Below are positions 46,607 through 54,658 of a DNA stretch of 64,000 nt, piece by piece. Position numbers and translations under genes: made by a program. The stretch's first letter is position 1, and the number at the start of each line of letters is the position of its first letter. The notes under the pieces were generated by a model, which saw only the letters and a list, made by a program, of their open reading frames with translations, was not told the origin of the DNA and ran no database searches. The stretch comes from Saccharolobus shibatae B12 (GTDB lineage: Archaea > Thermoproteota > Thermoprotei_A > Sulfolobales > Sulfolobaceae): contig NZ_CP077717.1 of NCBI RefSeq assembly GCF_019175345.1, positions 2,138,001-2,202,000 on the forward strand. Reading direction: 5' to 3'.

Positions 46607-47101
46607 CTACCTTATAACTTTAAGTCTCTTAAGTGAGGATATAGCGTCTTCTAGATTAGCAGAATATAAGAATGGAGAGTATTTAGAACAGTCTTGATAC
46701 CTCTTCACGCAAATAACTTTTATTCTAGAATCGAAAAACCTTGCAGATAGTAAATCTAAGGGGGATGATGCTAAAGTTACTATTTGTAAAGGATCCCATC
46801 TAGTGACCTCAATTAAAATCCTATACGGCTCTTTTGATGGTTTAGTTCTTCCTCTATTGGCTATGACATAACTGGGTTTCAAATTAATTCTCTCCAAAAT
46901 GGTCTTTGTAGTAGTTTCATCATAGGGAGAGAGAATGGCTAATTCCACTTCTCTAATCTGATCATAGATTTTGAGCCAATCATCATTAATATCATAAGTG
47001 ATAGGTAAACTAATCTTGTCTCCCTTGTAAATCTTGTAAAGTGAGCCAGTTAGATCTATTTTTAGAATAACTCCATCTAACCAAACTGCGAAATTAACCA
47101 T
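46607..47101 (-). CDS. Degenerate HAD-like protein, 164 aa
   Basis: The sequence keeps the frame of a small HAD phosphatase but lacks the catalytic aspartates. Motif I reads FAVWLDGVIL, where a HAD enzyme has F-D-x-D-G-V-L, so the nucleophile position is tryptophan. The lysine motif appears as RTKPSKEPYRILIE, and the last motif reads VTLASSPLDLLSARF, where V-G-D-S-P-x-D would be expected; only the second aspartate remains. Phosphatase activity is therefore unlikely. The gene is divergent from lbpA with a 52-bp gap, and the protein may bind a phosphorylated ligand in the sHdr or lipoate pathway. Confidence 0.6.
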   Translation of the reverse strand: MVNFAVWLDGVILKIDLTGSLYKIYKGDKISLPITYDINDDWLKIYDQIREVELAILSPYDETTTKTILERINLKPSYVIANRGRTKPSKEPYRILIEVTRWDPLQIVTLASSPLDLLSARFFDSRIKVICVKRYQDCSKYSPFLYSANLEDAISSLKRLKVIR

Positions 47102-47153
47102 AATTATGGTTTACTAAATAAAGTTTATAAGCTTAAAAATATGTCAAATATTT

Positions 47154-47576
47154 ATGAAGATCTTAGGGTTTACCTTCCCTGATGATTTACTTTATGAACC
47201 GGAAAAACACGTGTGGGTAAGGATAGAAGATAATAATGTAATTAGTATAGGCGTTACTGATCTAGGACAATATATGGCTGGCAAAATATTTCAAGTTACA
47301 GCGAAACAGAAGGGCGAGAAAGTAAATGGAAGGAGTGTTTTATTCTCCATTGAGAGCGCTAAATGGATAGGTAAGTTTAGGTTGCCAATAGAGGGTGAAG
47401 TTTTTGACGTAAATGAAGAAGTAGTAAAAAATCCTTCATTAATTAATGAAAGACCTTATGATAGTTGGATAATTAGGATAAGGATAGAGGATGTCGATAT
47501 TATAAAAAGAACTTTCAAACCAATTCAAGAAGCATACAAGCAATTTGAGGAGGAGGCAAAAAGAGTTGTTAGATGA
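47154..47576 (+). CDS. lbpA: Lipoate-binding protein LbpA (GcvH-like), 140 aa
   Basis: The lipoyl-carrier protein of the sHdr system. It resembles glycine cleavage H protein, with KHVWVRIEDNNVISIGVTDLGQYMAGKI in outline and the lipoylation motif SIESAKWIGKFRLPIEG, where the modified lysine is K70. LINERPYDSWIIRI at the end matches GcvH (N-x-x-P-Y...W). No glycine cleavage genes (gcvT, gcvP) are near, which supports assignment to sulfur oxidation. LbpA works with the Hdr-like complex, and its arm is made by the ligase and radical-SAM genes at 41.3-44.3 kb. A following gene starts within its last codons. Confidence 0.9.
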   Translation: MKILGFTFPDDLLYEPEKHVWVRIEDNNVISIGVTDLGQYMAGKIFQVTAKQKGEKVNGRSVLFSIESAKWIGKFRLPIEGEVFDVNEEVVKNPSLINERPYDSWIIRIRIEDVDIIKRTFKPIQEAYKQFEEEAKRVVR

Positions 47577-47892
47577 TAAGAAAATAGTGTTAAGCGCATT
47601 AGAGAAGGTGGATAAGTTTTACGTTTACTTGGCTGGAATAAATAATAATGAGATACTTCTGGTTACTACGTTGAACGTTCCTAATGAAGTTGAGATCGAG
47701 GGAAAGAAGTTCAAGGTAGTTACATATCAACCTGATGATTATTTAAATCAAGTAGTAGAAAAAGAGTATGAGATTTTTCGAAAATACAAGATATACTATT
47801 TTGTAAAGGCTTATATGAGAAAAATACTTGACACGCTTTCCTCTGCAGAAGTTGAACGAATGAGTATTGATATTAAAGATAATCTCTCATAA
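47566..47892 (+). CDS. Hypothetical protein following lbpA, 108 aa
   Basis: A small protein that I do not recognise. It starts with a helix (LLDDKKIVLSALEKVDK), followed by strands FYVYLAGINNNEILLVTTLNVP and KFKVVTYQPDDYL and a long C-terminal helix (YFVKAYMRKILDTLSSAEVER). The start is taken as TTG 47566 because GGAGG at 47549-47553 is a good Shine-Dalgarno match 12 bp before it; a TTG at 47545 is possible but precedes that signal. It overlaps the lbpA stop by 11 bp, so it is translated with lbpA and could be a LbpA-specific partner. The 3' end overlaps the converging MFS gene by 20 bp. Confidence 0.55.
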   Translation: MLDDKKIVLSALEKVDKFYVYLAGINNNEILLVTTLNVPNEVEIEGKKFKVVTYQPDDYLNQVVEKEYEIFRKYKIYYFVKAYMRKILDTLSSAEVERMSIDIKDNLS

Positions 47893-49009
47893 ATTTAAGT
47901 TTATAGTAAAAAATTAAAGAAAGAAAAGAGAGTACACTAACAAAAGTCCACAAATATGTATATGTAAATAAGTTTATAAGTAGAGGGGCTATTATGGAGC
48001 CAACTATACCGCTAGATTGCCAAAAGAAGTTAGCAAATCCAGTTACACTACCGCTCCGCTCTTTTCCCCCAATTACAGCTACTGCTGTAGAACTCGTTGG
48101 CGTTATAACAAACCTGAAGAAACCTAAAGCCAATGCGTCAATACCTATGACAATTACGTTCTTCGTAAATGAAAAAATAAGTAACGAGAAACTATACAAG
48201 CTTATGAACAATAGAAATGTTCTCTTAACACCTAAAGATTTTATTATATATCCAGCTAGAATAGTAGAGAAAATTCCGGTTAATGCAGTGAGCGAGTATA
48301 TTATACCTGCTACATATTCGTTTCTAACTACACCTAATAAATACTTATAAAGATATAGAACAAGTACCCAATATGTTAAATAGAATAGAAAACCTCCGAC
48401 TGAAATATAAATGGAGTTTTTATCTCTAATTACGTCCTTAAACTTAATTACACTTTTCGTTAACTTCAATGAAGGAAGATAGAGGAGGGCCGAAATACCT
48501 AAAATTGTAGAAAGGGAACCTACAAAGTAGAATGAGGATTCCCAACTAAATGTTAAAGCTAAAAAGGGTATTATAATACCGGAAGCTACTATAGATAAGG
48601 GCCAAGCTATGCTGTAAATACTCATGGCAATTGGTAAATCTTTTCCATCAAAGGATATACTGAGTAGTTTCACCGTAATAGGATATATCCAACCAGCAGA
48701 AAATCCCATTAGAAAGCTTGCGAGATACTCTACCATAATAAGAGGAAAAGTAGCTGAGATAAACGACGTGATTGCTACACCTAATAAAGAGAGGAAAAGC
48801 AAGTGATTTGCAGAAATACGGTCCGCTAACATTCCAGAAGGAATTTGGACTAGAATATAACCTAGGAAGAAAAGTGCAAATATTATACTATCTTCAGTAG
48901 TTGTGGTTTTCAATGTGGAAAGAGGTGCTACAATACTCCAGGTTACTCTGGAAAAATACGAGAGGAAAAATGACGATGCGGAGATGAAAATTACCGCCTT
49001 ACCTTTCAT
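47873..49009 (-). CDS. MFS transporter, 378 aa
   Basis: A twelve-helix facilitator. Motif A after helix 2 reads GMLADRISANHLL; helices are otherwise strongly hydrophobic, with a central cytoplasmic loop between residues about 180 and 200. The group resembles COG2271-type organophosphate/sugar phosphate or nitrate carriers (SRVTWSIVAPL, IPSGMLADRI). The ligand cannot be named. In a sulfur-oxidation region, transport of sulfate, thiosulfate or a thiol compound is conceivable but only by position. The start is ATG 49009, and the small HTH gene ends 4 bp upstream, so both may be one operon. Confidence 0.75.
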   Translation of the reverse strand: MKGKAVIFISASSFFLSYFSRVTWSIVAPLSTLKTTTTEDSIIFALFFLGYILVQIPSGMLADRISANHLLFLSLLGVAITSFISATFPLIMVEYLASFLMGFSAGWIYPITVKLLSISFDGKDLPIAMSIYSIAWPLSIVASGIIIPFLALTFSWESSFYFVGSLSTILGISALLYLPSLKLTKSVIKFKDVIRDKNSIYISVGGFLFYLTYWVLVLYLYKYLLGVVRNEYVAGIIYSLTALTGIFSTILAGYIIKSLGVKRTFLLFISLYSFSLLIFSFTKNVIVIGIDALALGFFRFVITPTSSTAVAVIGGKERSGSVTGFANFFWQSSGIVGSIIAPLLINLFTYTYLWTFVSVLSFLSLIFYYKLKFMRDYL

Positions 49010-49012
49010 AAC

Positions 49013-49333
49013 TTAAAAACATACTGGTAAGTTAAATAACCTTCTCGACTTACCACAGACTGAACAGAACATCATAGGATCTATTCTTTCTTTATTTACT
49101 ATTCTCTCTGATAAAGAATTGATCATGTCACTAATCTCTCTATCTTCTCTAATTTTCTGAATTTTATCCATACTATCTTTCTTATGCCTCTCATATGCCG
49201 TTATTGACATATTAACAGATTTACAAGCCTCACGTAGTGATATACCCTTACTCAGTAAGCTCATTACTAACGTAACCTTCAAAGCTGGAACTACATTAAC
49301 ATATCCATCTTCACAAAATGTGGAGTAACGCAT
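49013..49333 (-). CDS. Small HTH protein with C-terminal cysteine cluster, 106 aa
   Basis: A likely DNA-binding protein. The helix-turn-helix is LSKGISLREACKSVNMSITAYERHKK in outline (about residues 27-51), the kind seen in archaeal 'HTH plus zinc ribbon' proteins of the COG2522 type. The end has MFCSVCGKSRRLFNLPVCF with C-x2-C and a further cysteine (C89, C92, C105), enough for a metal site together with C7 or C37. It is divergent from the wHTH gene at 49534, with a strong palindrome between them at 49451-49476. The downstream MFS transporter could be its target. Confidence 0.65.
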   Translation of the reverse strand: MRYSTFCEDGYVNVVPALKVTLVMSLLSKGISLREACKSVNMSITAYERHKKDSMDKIQKIREDREISDMINSLSERIVNKERIDPMMFCSVCGKSRRLFNLPVCF

Positions 49334-49450
49334 ATATATTATCTCTTCGCAGAAACATTTAACAGCATTTATTATTAGCCTTTATAATTGACCATTAACA
49401 GTGTTTATCATAATAAGAAAGTCTTGGAGAAGATAATTGAAATACATTCA

Positions 49451-49476
49451 TATACATTTGTGGGCAAATGTATATT
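49451..49476. promoter_or_regulatory. 26-bp inverted repeat between divergent regulators
   Basis: ATATACATTTG (49451-49461), TGGG, CAAATGTATAT (49466-49476) is a perfect 11-bp inverted repeat. It lies about 15 bp before the TATA-like CTTTTTTAAG of the 49534 gene and within the promoter region of the opposite gene. It is a strong candidate operator for either winged-helix regulator. GGTGA at about 49522 is the Shine-Dalgarno site of the plus gene. Confidence 0.65.
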
Positions 49477-49533
49477 TGGATATACACGACTTTTTTAAGT
49501 AAGTAAGCTAAATAGATATATGGTGAAAAAGAA

Positions 49534-49917
49534 ATGGCTGAAAAAGTTAGGTTCCCCGATGGAAGAGAAGTAGATATACATGACTTCATAGCCTTCATGT
49601 ATGGTCTATCTAAAAGTGATGTAGAGGTACTACACATATTATTACAAAATGGAAAGATGACCACTGACGACCTATCTCAAAAATTAAACGTGACTAAAGC
49701 TTCTATAAGTAAAGCTTTGAATAACTTACTTGACAAAGGTTTAATACAGAGAGAAAAGGCTCCAGCTGAAAAAGAGGAAAGGAAAGGGAGACCAAATTAC
49801 ATATATTGGGTAGAAAAAGAGAGGTTATACAGGAAATTAGAAACAGATCTAGAAAAACTTGCAGGTACAGTAAAGGACGCACTACAAAAACACACTGCAT
49901 TAGAAATAGTCATTTAA
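49534..49917 (+). CDS. Small wHTH regulator without cysteines, 127 aa
   Basis: The third paralogue of the wHTH group. It has FPDGREVDIHDFIAFMYGLSKSDVEVL, which aligns with the YDISDTD segment of its relatives, the HTH TTDDLSQKLNVTKASISKALNNLL (about residues 48-71) and the wing KGRPNYIYWV. There is no cysteine in the protein, whereas both paralogues at 44.9 and 45.8 kb have one at each end. It therefore would not sense thiols in the way proposed for them. GGTGA lies before ATG 49534. It is followed by a YHS/TRASH protein 24 bp later and is divergent from 49013-49333. Confidence 0.75.
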   Translation: MAEKVRFPDGREVDIHDFIAFMYGLSKSDVEVLHILLQNGKMTTDDLSQKLNVTKASISKALNNLLDKGLIQREKAPAEKEERKGRPNYIYWVEKERLYRKLETDLEKLAGTVKDALQKHTALEIVI

Positions 49918-49941
49918 ACTTTTTCAATCAAACATTTTTAT

Positions 49942-50127
49942 ATGGCTGAATTCAGGTCTATAAGACAAATTTTGTCTATTCCTAACTTTGGTGTTTGTAG
50001 TCAGTGTGGGAAGGAAGTAGACTATGCCGAATTTATCTTAGTACATAAAAACAGGGCTTATCTATTTTGTTCTAAAGCATGTTTTAGAAAATGGTTAAGA
50101 GAAACTAGAGTACATTATGGCGATTAA
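49942..50127 (+). CDS. Small TRASH/YHS-type cysteine protein, 61 aa
   Basis: A metal-binding protein of 61 residues with CSQCGKEVDYAEF, then YLFCSKACFRKWL, giving C-x2-C ... C-x3-C as in the TRASH and YHS groups. These bind copper, zinc or other thiophilic metals and often work beside transcription regulators. It is paired with the wHTH gene (24-bp gap) in the same way as the YHS gene at 45571 lies near the 45751 regulator. It ends with 4 bp of overlap with the converging gene at 50124. Confidence 0.75.
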   Translation: MAEFRSIRQILSIPNFGVCSQCGKEVDYAEFILVHKNRAYLFCSKACFRKWLRETRVHYGD

Positions 50128-50420
50128 GAAGTAGTTCCTTGCTCTTGCTTCTTCTCTTCCTTCTTAGTTTCCTCTTTCTTTGGCTTTTTAATTCTCTCTA
50201 TACTGATTTCGAAGAAGTACTTTACTTGATCACCTTCACACTGCTTAGTCATTAAAGTTTCAGATTTACTCAATGGGGTGCACTTTACTTGATCTTCTCC
50301 TACTATCTCGTCAATAAACCTTCTTGCATTGACCAATTTTCTAAATTTCTTCTCTATGGTCACAGATTCTTTTCCGGGCTTTTCAATCTTAGCCTTCAGA
50401 TTATACTTTACAACTTTCAT
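50124..50420 (-). CDS. Hypothetical protein with charged tail, 98 aa
   Basis: A small soluble protein. The first 75 residues alternate strands and helix (VVKYNLKAKIEK...VTIEKKFRKLVNARRFIDEIV) with two cysteines (KCTPL, KQCEGD), and the last 22 residues are lysine/glutamate-rich (KKPKKEETKKEEKKQEQ), a likely disordered tail. No family is recognised. The start is ATG 50420. It is divergent from the small membrane protein at 50474 and converges with the TRASH gene. Confidence 0.5.
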   Translation of the reverse strand: MKVVKYNLKAKIEKPGKESVTIEKKFRKLVNARRFIDEIVGEDQVKCTPLSKSETLMTKQCEGDQVKYFFEISIERIKKPKKEETKKEEKKQEQGTTS

Positions 50421-50473
50421 ATTTCATGCTAATCCATACAAAGTTATAAGTTTGATTACAAAATATATTTAGC

Positions 50474-50770
50474 ATGTTGCCTGCATTAACTACGAGTGGA
50501 ATAGTTTCAATAGTTATAGCATTTTTGTTAGGGTTGCTAATAGGTTTTCTAGTGAAAAAGATCATACAAATAGGCCTCATATTGCTTGCTATTGTTATAA
50601 TACTGATCGCAGTTGGCTACATTACGCCTCAAGATGTGATAAACTTCTTACATACATTATCAGCAAGACTGCCTTATGTTATTTCAAGTGCTGAGAACTT
50701 GAAATCAATAATTCCATATACCTCATTAACATTCATTATAGGATTCATAATAGGAATAATAAAAGGGTAA
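50474..50770 (+). CDS. Small membrane protein (FUN14-like), 98 aa
   Basis: Three hydrophobic segments are visible: about residues 8-28 (IVSIVIAFLLGLLIGFLV), 31-48 (IIQIGLILLAIVIILIAVGY) and 83-97 (SLTFIIGFIIGIIKG). The G-x-x-x-G-rich first and last helices and the order GFLLGFxxGFxxKK...  resemble the FUN14 group found in archaea and mitochondria, but this identification is weak. No function is known for archaeal members. It is a single gene, divergent from 50124-50420 and convergent with 50774-51241, starting at ATG 50474. Confidence 0.6.
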   Translation: MLPALTTSGIVSIVIAFLLGLLIGFLVKKIIQIGLILLAIVIILIAVGYITPQDVINFLHTLSARLPYVISSAENLKSIIPYTSLTFIIGFIIGIIKG

Positions 50771-50773
50771 TTT

Positions 50774-51241
50774 CTACTTTAAAAGGGATAATATATCCTC
50801 CAATTTTTTCTTCAATTCTGAAATTTCTTCTTTCAATTTTTCATTCTCACTAACGACATCCTTGTACTTCTCTACACATTGCTCTTCAGTAATATATCTC
50901 AATATTCGCAAATTACTGAAAATTAATTTTTTATTTTGATCATCATATTCAGCATCTACTGATATTCTAATAACATCCAATTTACCTAGCTTCATCTCCT
51001 CTACAATTTTAGCATATAGTTGTTTATTTAGTTCACTTACATCTCTAATAATAACTTCCTTAGGAGCTATCTTGCTAAAGGCTACTAAGGCAACTCTCCT
51101 TAACTTATCAGCATATCTTGCTGCAATTATGAGTCCAGTACTTAATTCAAATTTATTTTGACCTAATGCGGAAACCCTAGTGGTTGTTTGTTCATATTCT
51201 TCTGCTCTTTCCATATCACGGTTAATCTCTTCGCTCATCAA
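50774..51241 (-). CDS. DUF2258-type archaeal protein, 155 aa
   Basis: The middle reads KFELSTGLIIAARYADKLRRVALVAFSK, a pattern I associate with the archaeal family DUF2258. The N-terminal 20 residues are acidic, residues 30-115 are mixed alpha/beta, and the C-terminus (about 118-154) is a heptad coiled coil (VVSENEKLKEEISELKKKLEDILSLLK), which probably drives oligomerisation. Nucleic-acid binding has been suggested for similar small archaeal proteins, but I see no direct evidence here. It is in a minus-strand pair with the nucleotidyltransferase-like gene that starts further upstream (31-bp gap). Confidence 0.6.
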   Translation of the reverse strand: MMSEEINRDMERAEEYEQTTTRVSALGQNKFELSTGLIIAARYADKLRRVALVAFSKIAPKEVIIRDVSELNKQLYAKIVEEMKLGKLDVIRISVDAEYDDQNKKLIFSNLRILRYITEEQCVEKYKDVVSENEKLKEEISELKKKLEDILSLLK

Positions 51242-51272
51242 TTACTATAATATCATTTTACAATAAAAAATT

Positions 51273-52025
51273 TTATGGTATCTTAGTTTCCTTACCTAAA
51301 CTGTCTTTTACTATAACTGTACCATCTTCATTGTACGTAACTTGCATGGGATTCTTAACTAATTCCAATACTTTAGATGGTTTCACGCAGTTGATTTTAG
51401 CCTCACTACAGATCGCCTCAACTATTTTGTCTAAACTCCAAAGCGATAATGGTGCTCTCATACGTCTAATAAGCACTATATCTGAAAATTCATTACAGAC
51501 TGAAAGATTTAATTCGCTGCATCTATTCTTTAATTCATTGTTTCTTAATGGTATGGTTTTTAGATTAACACATGATTTCCACTGTATTACACTTCTTAAA
51601 GCCCTAAAGGAATTTGAAACAGCGGAAATTTCATCTTGTCTTAAAAAACCTGATACTGCTGATGATAAGAAGGAAAAAATGGATTTTCTTATCCTTTCAC
51701 AAGTGAAGTTATTCAAATTGAATTTAATGTTCTTAGAAAATTGCCCACAAACAACGTTAGAGTCATAAAGTAGATAATAACAAATCGGATCGCCCTTTTC
51801 ACATAGATCTATAAAATTCCTTTCAGAAAGTACAATAGGAGAGAAGCCTAAACTTGCAAGTTCAAGCATTAAATATTTATCCTCAGCTATAGCGAAAACA
51901 TTTACATCTGAGATACCCTCTACGAAATCCTCTTGCCTTGTATAAGATCCGAAATATGCTAGTAGTTTAACTTTTTTGCAGATCTCTAAAATCTCGCTCA
52001 CATACAATACTACTTTGTGCTGCAA
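51273..52025 (-). CDS. Nucleotidyltransferase-like protein with changed active site, 250 aa
   Basis: The N-terminus has the nucleotidyltransferase motif in weak form: LLAYFGSYTRQEDFVEGISDVNVFAIA, with the G-S pair (about residues 26-27) and SD, but the second metal aspartate (S-D-x-D) is asparagine (SDVN). Activity would therefore be reduced or absent. After residue 100 it is helical, like the HEPN or helical domain that follows many of these enzymes, and it has eight cysteines. It may bind a nucleotide or RNA. It starts at ATG 52025, divergent from aconitase with 65 bp between. Confidence 0.6.
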   Translation of the reverse strand: MQHKVVLYVSEILEICKKVKLLAYFGSYTRQEDFVEGISDVNVFAIAEDKYLMLELASLGFSPIVLSERNFIDLCEKGDPICYYLLYDSNVVCGQFSKNIKFNLNNFTCERIRKSIFSFLSSAVSGFLRQDEISAVSNSFRALRSVIQWKSCVNLKTIPLRNNELKNRCSELNLSVCNEFSDIVLIRRMRAPLSLWSLDKIVEAICSEAKINCVKPSKVLELVKNPMQVTYNEDGTVIVKDSLGKETKIP

Positions 52026-52090
52026 ATATCTTTATCACTGACAGTCTTTTTATAAACTAATTTTTTTGCTCGGAGTGAGTATGTTTATAT

Positions 52091-54658
52091 ATGCCAAGCA
52101 AATTTTCATACAAAGGGTCAGAAATATATTATTATCCTTTAAAAGAACTGGAAGAAAAAGGTTATAAAATAAGTGATCTACCCTATTCAATAAGAATACT
52201 TATTGAAAACGTTTACAGAAATTTAGATGGAAATAAGATTACAGAAGAAGACCTTGAGAACATAGCTAAATGGAAGGTAGGAGAAGAGTTAGCTTTTATG
52301 CCAACTAGAGTTGTAATGCAAGATTACACCGGAGTTCCCCTATTAGTTGATTTAGCAGCAATGAGAGAGAAGATGATTCAACTGAAAAAAGACCCCAAGA
52401 TGATTAACCCAGTAGTTCCAGCCGACCTAGTTATAGATCACTCGGTACATGTGGACTATTACGGTACAGTTTACTCACTAGAGTTTAATATGAAAAAAGA
52501 ATTTGAAAGAAATTTAGAAAGATATCAATTTTTAAAATGGGCTCAAGGTGCATTTAGAAACTTAAGAATTGTGCCTCCAGGTAAAGGGATTATCCATCAA
52601 GTAAACCTAGAATACTTAAGTACTGTAGTCACAAAGGCTGAAGTAAAGGGTTTGTTAACAGCATTTCCAGAGGTAATTATTGGAACAGATTCTCACACTA
52701 CTATGATTGAAGGTCTGGGAATCCTAGGATGGGGAGTTGGCGGATTAGAAGCAGAGGCTGTACTTTTAGGAGAGCCATACTACCTTAATGTACCAGAGGT
52801 AATAGGTGTAAGGTTATCTGGAGAGATTCAAGAAGGAGTAACTCCCACTGATGTCGTTCTTTACATTACGGAGTTATTAAGGAAAAAGAACGTGGTAAGT
52901 AAATTTGTGGAATTCTTCGGACCATCTTTATCGCTACTTTCTGTACCAGATAGGGCTACTATAGCTAACATGGCACCAGAGTACGGTGCAACAGCAGCGT
53001 ACTTCCCAATTGATGATGTAACAGTAAGTTATCTTGAACTTACAAATAGAGATGGAGAATTCGTTAAGAAATATTCCCAACTACAAGATTTATTCTATGA
53101 TGATTCTAGGAAGATAAGGTATACGGATGTGGTAGAAGTGGATTTAAGTAAGATAGAACCAGCAATAGCGGGACCTAGAAATCCTGATGAGAGAATAGTT
53201 TTAAGAGAAGTTAAAGGAAAACTAAGTAAGGAGAAGAAGAAAAAGGGCAAATATGTAGAGGACAACGCTGTGGTCCTGGCTGCAATTACTAGTTGTACAA
53301 ACACTTCTAATCCCACTGTAATGTTAGGTGCTGGTATCTTAGCTAAAAAGGCTGTTGAAATGGGATTAAGAGTACCTACTTACATTAAAACGAGCACTGC
53401 TCCCGGATCACCAATAGTAGCTGAGTACTTAAGGGAAACGGGATTATTACCGTATTTAGAGGCCTTAGGTTTCCACTTAGTTGGTTTCGGATGCACAACG
53501 TGTATAGGTAATGCAGGGCCTTTGCCAAAGCATGTAGAGGAGGACATTAAGGAAAATGGTATCGAAACATATGCGGTAATTAGTGGAAATAGGAATTTCG
53601 AAGGTAGAATAAACCCATTATTAAAGGGCACTTTTCTAGCCTCTCCAATATTAGTGGTTGCTTATGCATTAGCGGGAAGAATTGATATAGACTTCTACAA
53701 TGAGCCTATAGGACACGATCCCAATGGAAAACCAGTATATTTAAGGGATATCTGGCCTTCCTTAAAGGAAATAAAGGCATATATGAACATGGCCTTAAAG
53801 CCAGAACTGTACAAGAAGAATTCCAATATCTTTGAAGGAAATGAATTGTGGAACTCATTAAAGACCCCACAAGGAGATGTGTACAGTTGGGATGAGAAGT
53901 CAACCTACATAAGACTACCCCCATGGTACACTGAAGAAAAGCAGGAAGAGTTAGATGATATAGTTAACGCTAGAATATTATTGTTATTGGGAGATAAGAT
54001 AACTACTGATCACATTTCGCCTGCTGGTCCAATTACCCCTGACTCACCTGCAGGATTATACTTAAAACAATTTGGTGTAAGTGATCTGAATACATATGGT
54101 GCTAGAAGAGGGAACCATGAGGTAATGTTAAGAGGGGGATTTTTCAATCCTAAGATGAAGAACCTATTAGTGGAAAAAGAAGGAGGATATACTGTCCACT
54201 TCCCAGATAGAAAGATTGCTAGTGTCTATGAAGTGGCAATGCAGTATAAGAAGGAGGGAATTCCTCTAGTGATAGTAGCGGGTAAACAATATGGAAGTGG
54301 AAGTTCAAGAGATTGGGCGGCAAAAGTAACTAAATTGTTAGGAGTTAAGGCCGTTTTAGCTGAGAGCTTTGAGAGGATACATAGGAGTAACTTAGTAGCT
54401 ATGGGTGTAATACCTATACAAATTCAAGACTGGAGAAGTCTAGGAATAAAGGGAGATGAGACTATTAACATAAAAGGTATTAAGGATCTTAAACCTAAGA
54501 AAGAATTAGTCATAGAGTTTGTGAAATCTAATGGAGAGAAAATAACTACCAAGGGAATTGCAAGAATAGATAACAACGTTGAACTAACATATGTCAAGAA
54601 AGGAGGAATATTAAATTATGTGCTCGAGAAATTCTTAGAAAATGAAAGGAAGAGTTAG
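52091..54658 (+). CDS. acnA: Aconitate hydratase, AcnA type, 855 aa
   Basis: The citrate cycle enzyme that interconverts citrate and isocitrate through aconitate. The [4Fe-4S] cysteines are C402 (TSCTNTSNP) and C468/C471 (GCTTCIGN). The swivelling C-terminal domain begins at about residue 630 and contains DHISPAGPI, GARRGNHEVMLRG and AGKQYGSGSSRDWAAK, all as in AcnA/IRP1-like aconitases. GTDSHTTMIEGLGILGWGVGG is also intact. The length is near the usual 850-900. A GGAGTGA Shine-Dalgarno element lies just before ATG 52091. It overlaps the FAU-1 gene by 17 bp. Confidence 0.95.
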   Translation: MPSKFSYKGSEIYYYPLKELEEKGYKISDLPYSIRILIENVYRNLDGNKITEEDLENIAKWKVGEELAFMPTRVVMQDYTGVPLLVDLAAMREKMIQLKKDPKMINPVVPADLVIDHSVHVDYYGTVYSLEFNMKKEFERNLERYQFLKWAQGAFRNLRIVPPGKGIIHQVNLEYLSTVVTKAEVKGLLTAFPEVIIGTDSHTTMIEGLGILGWGVGGLEAEAVLLGEPYYLNVPEVIGVRLSGEIQEGVTPTDVVLYITELLRKKNVVSKFVEFFGPSLSLLSVPDRATIANMAPEYGATAAYFPIDDVTVSYLELTNRDGEFVKKYSQLQDLFYDDSRKIRYTDVVEVDLSKIEPAIAGPRNPDERIVLREVKGKLSKEKKKKGKYVEDNAVVLAAITSCTNTSNPTVMLGAGILAKKAVEMGLRVPTYIKTSTAPGSPIVAEYLRETGLLPYLEALGFHLVGFGCTTCIGNAGPLPKHVEEDIKENGIETYAVISGNRNFEGRINPLLKGTFLASPILVVAYALAGRIDIDFYNEPIGHDPNGKPVYLRDIWPSLKEIKAYMNMALKPELYKKNSNIFEGNELWNSLKTPQGDVYSWDEKSTYIRLPPWYTEEKQEELDDIVNARILLLLGDKITTDHISPAGPITPDSPAGLYLKQFGVSDLNTYGARRGNHEVMLRGGFFNPKMKNLLVEKEGGYTVHFPDRKIASVYEVAMQYKKEGIPLVIVAGKQYGSGSSRDWAAKVTKLLGVKAVLAESFERIHRSNLVAMGVIPIQIQDWRSLGIKGDETINIKGIKDLKPKKELVIEFVKSNGEKITTKGIARIDNNVELTYVKKGGILNYVLEKFLENERKS

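Noticed and set aside
47154-47576. Glycine cleavage H protein as the role of the GcvH-like gene
   Set aside because: No gcvT or gcvPA/PB genes are nearby, while the lipoate-sulfur operon is. The LbpA assignment explains the context better.
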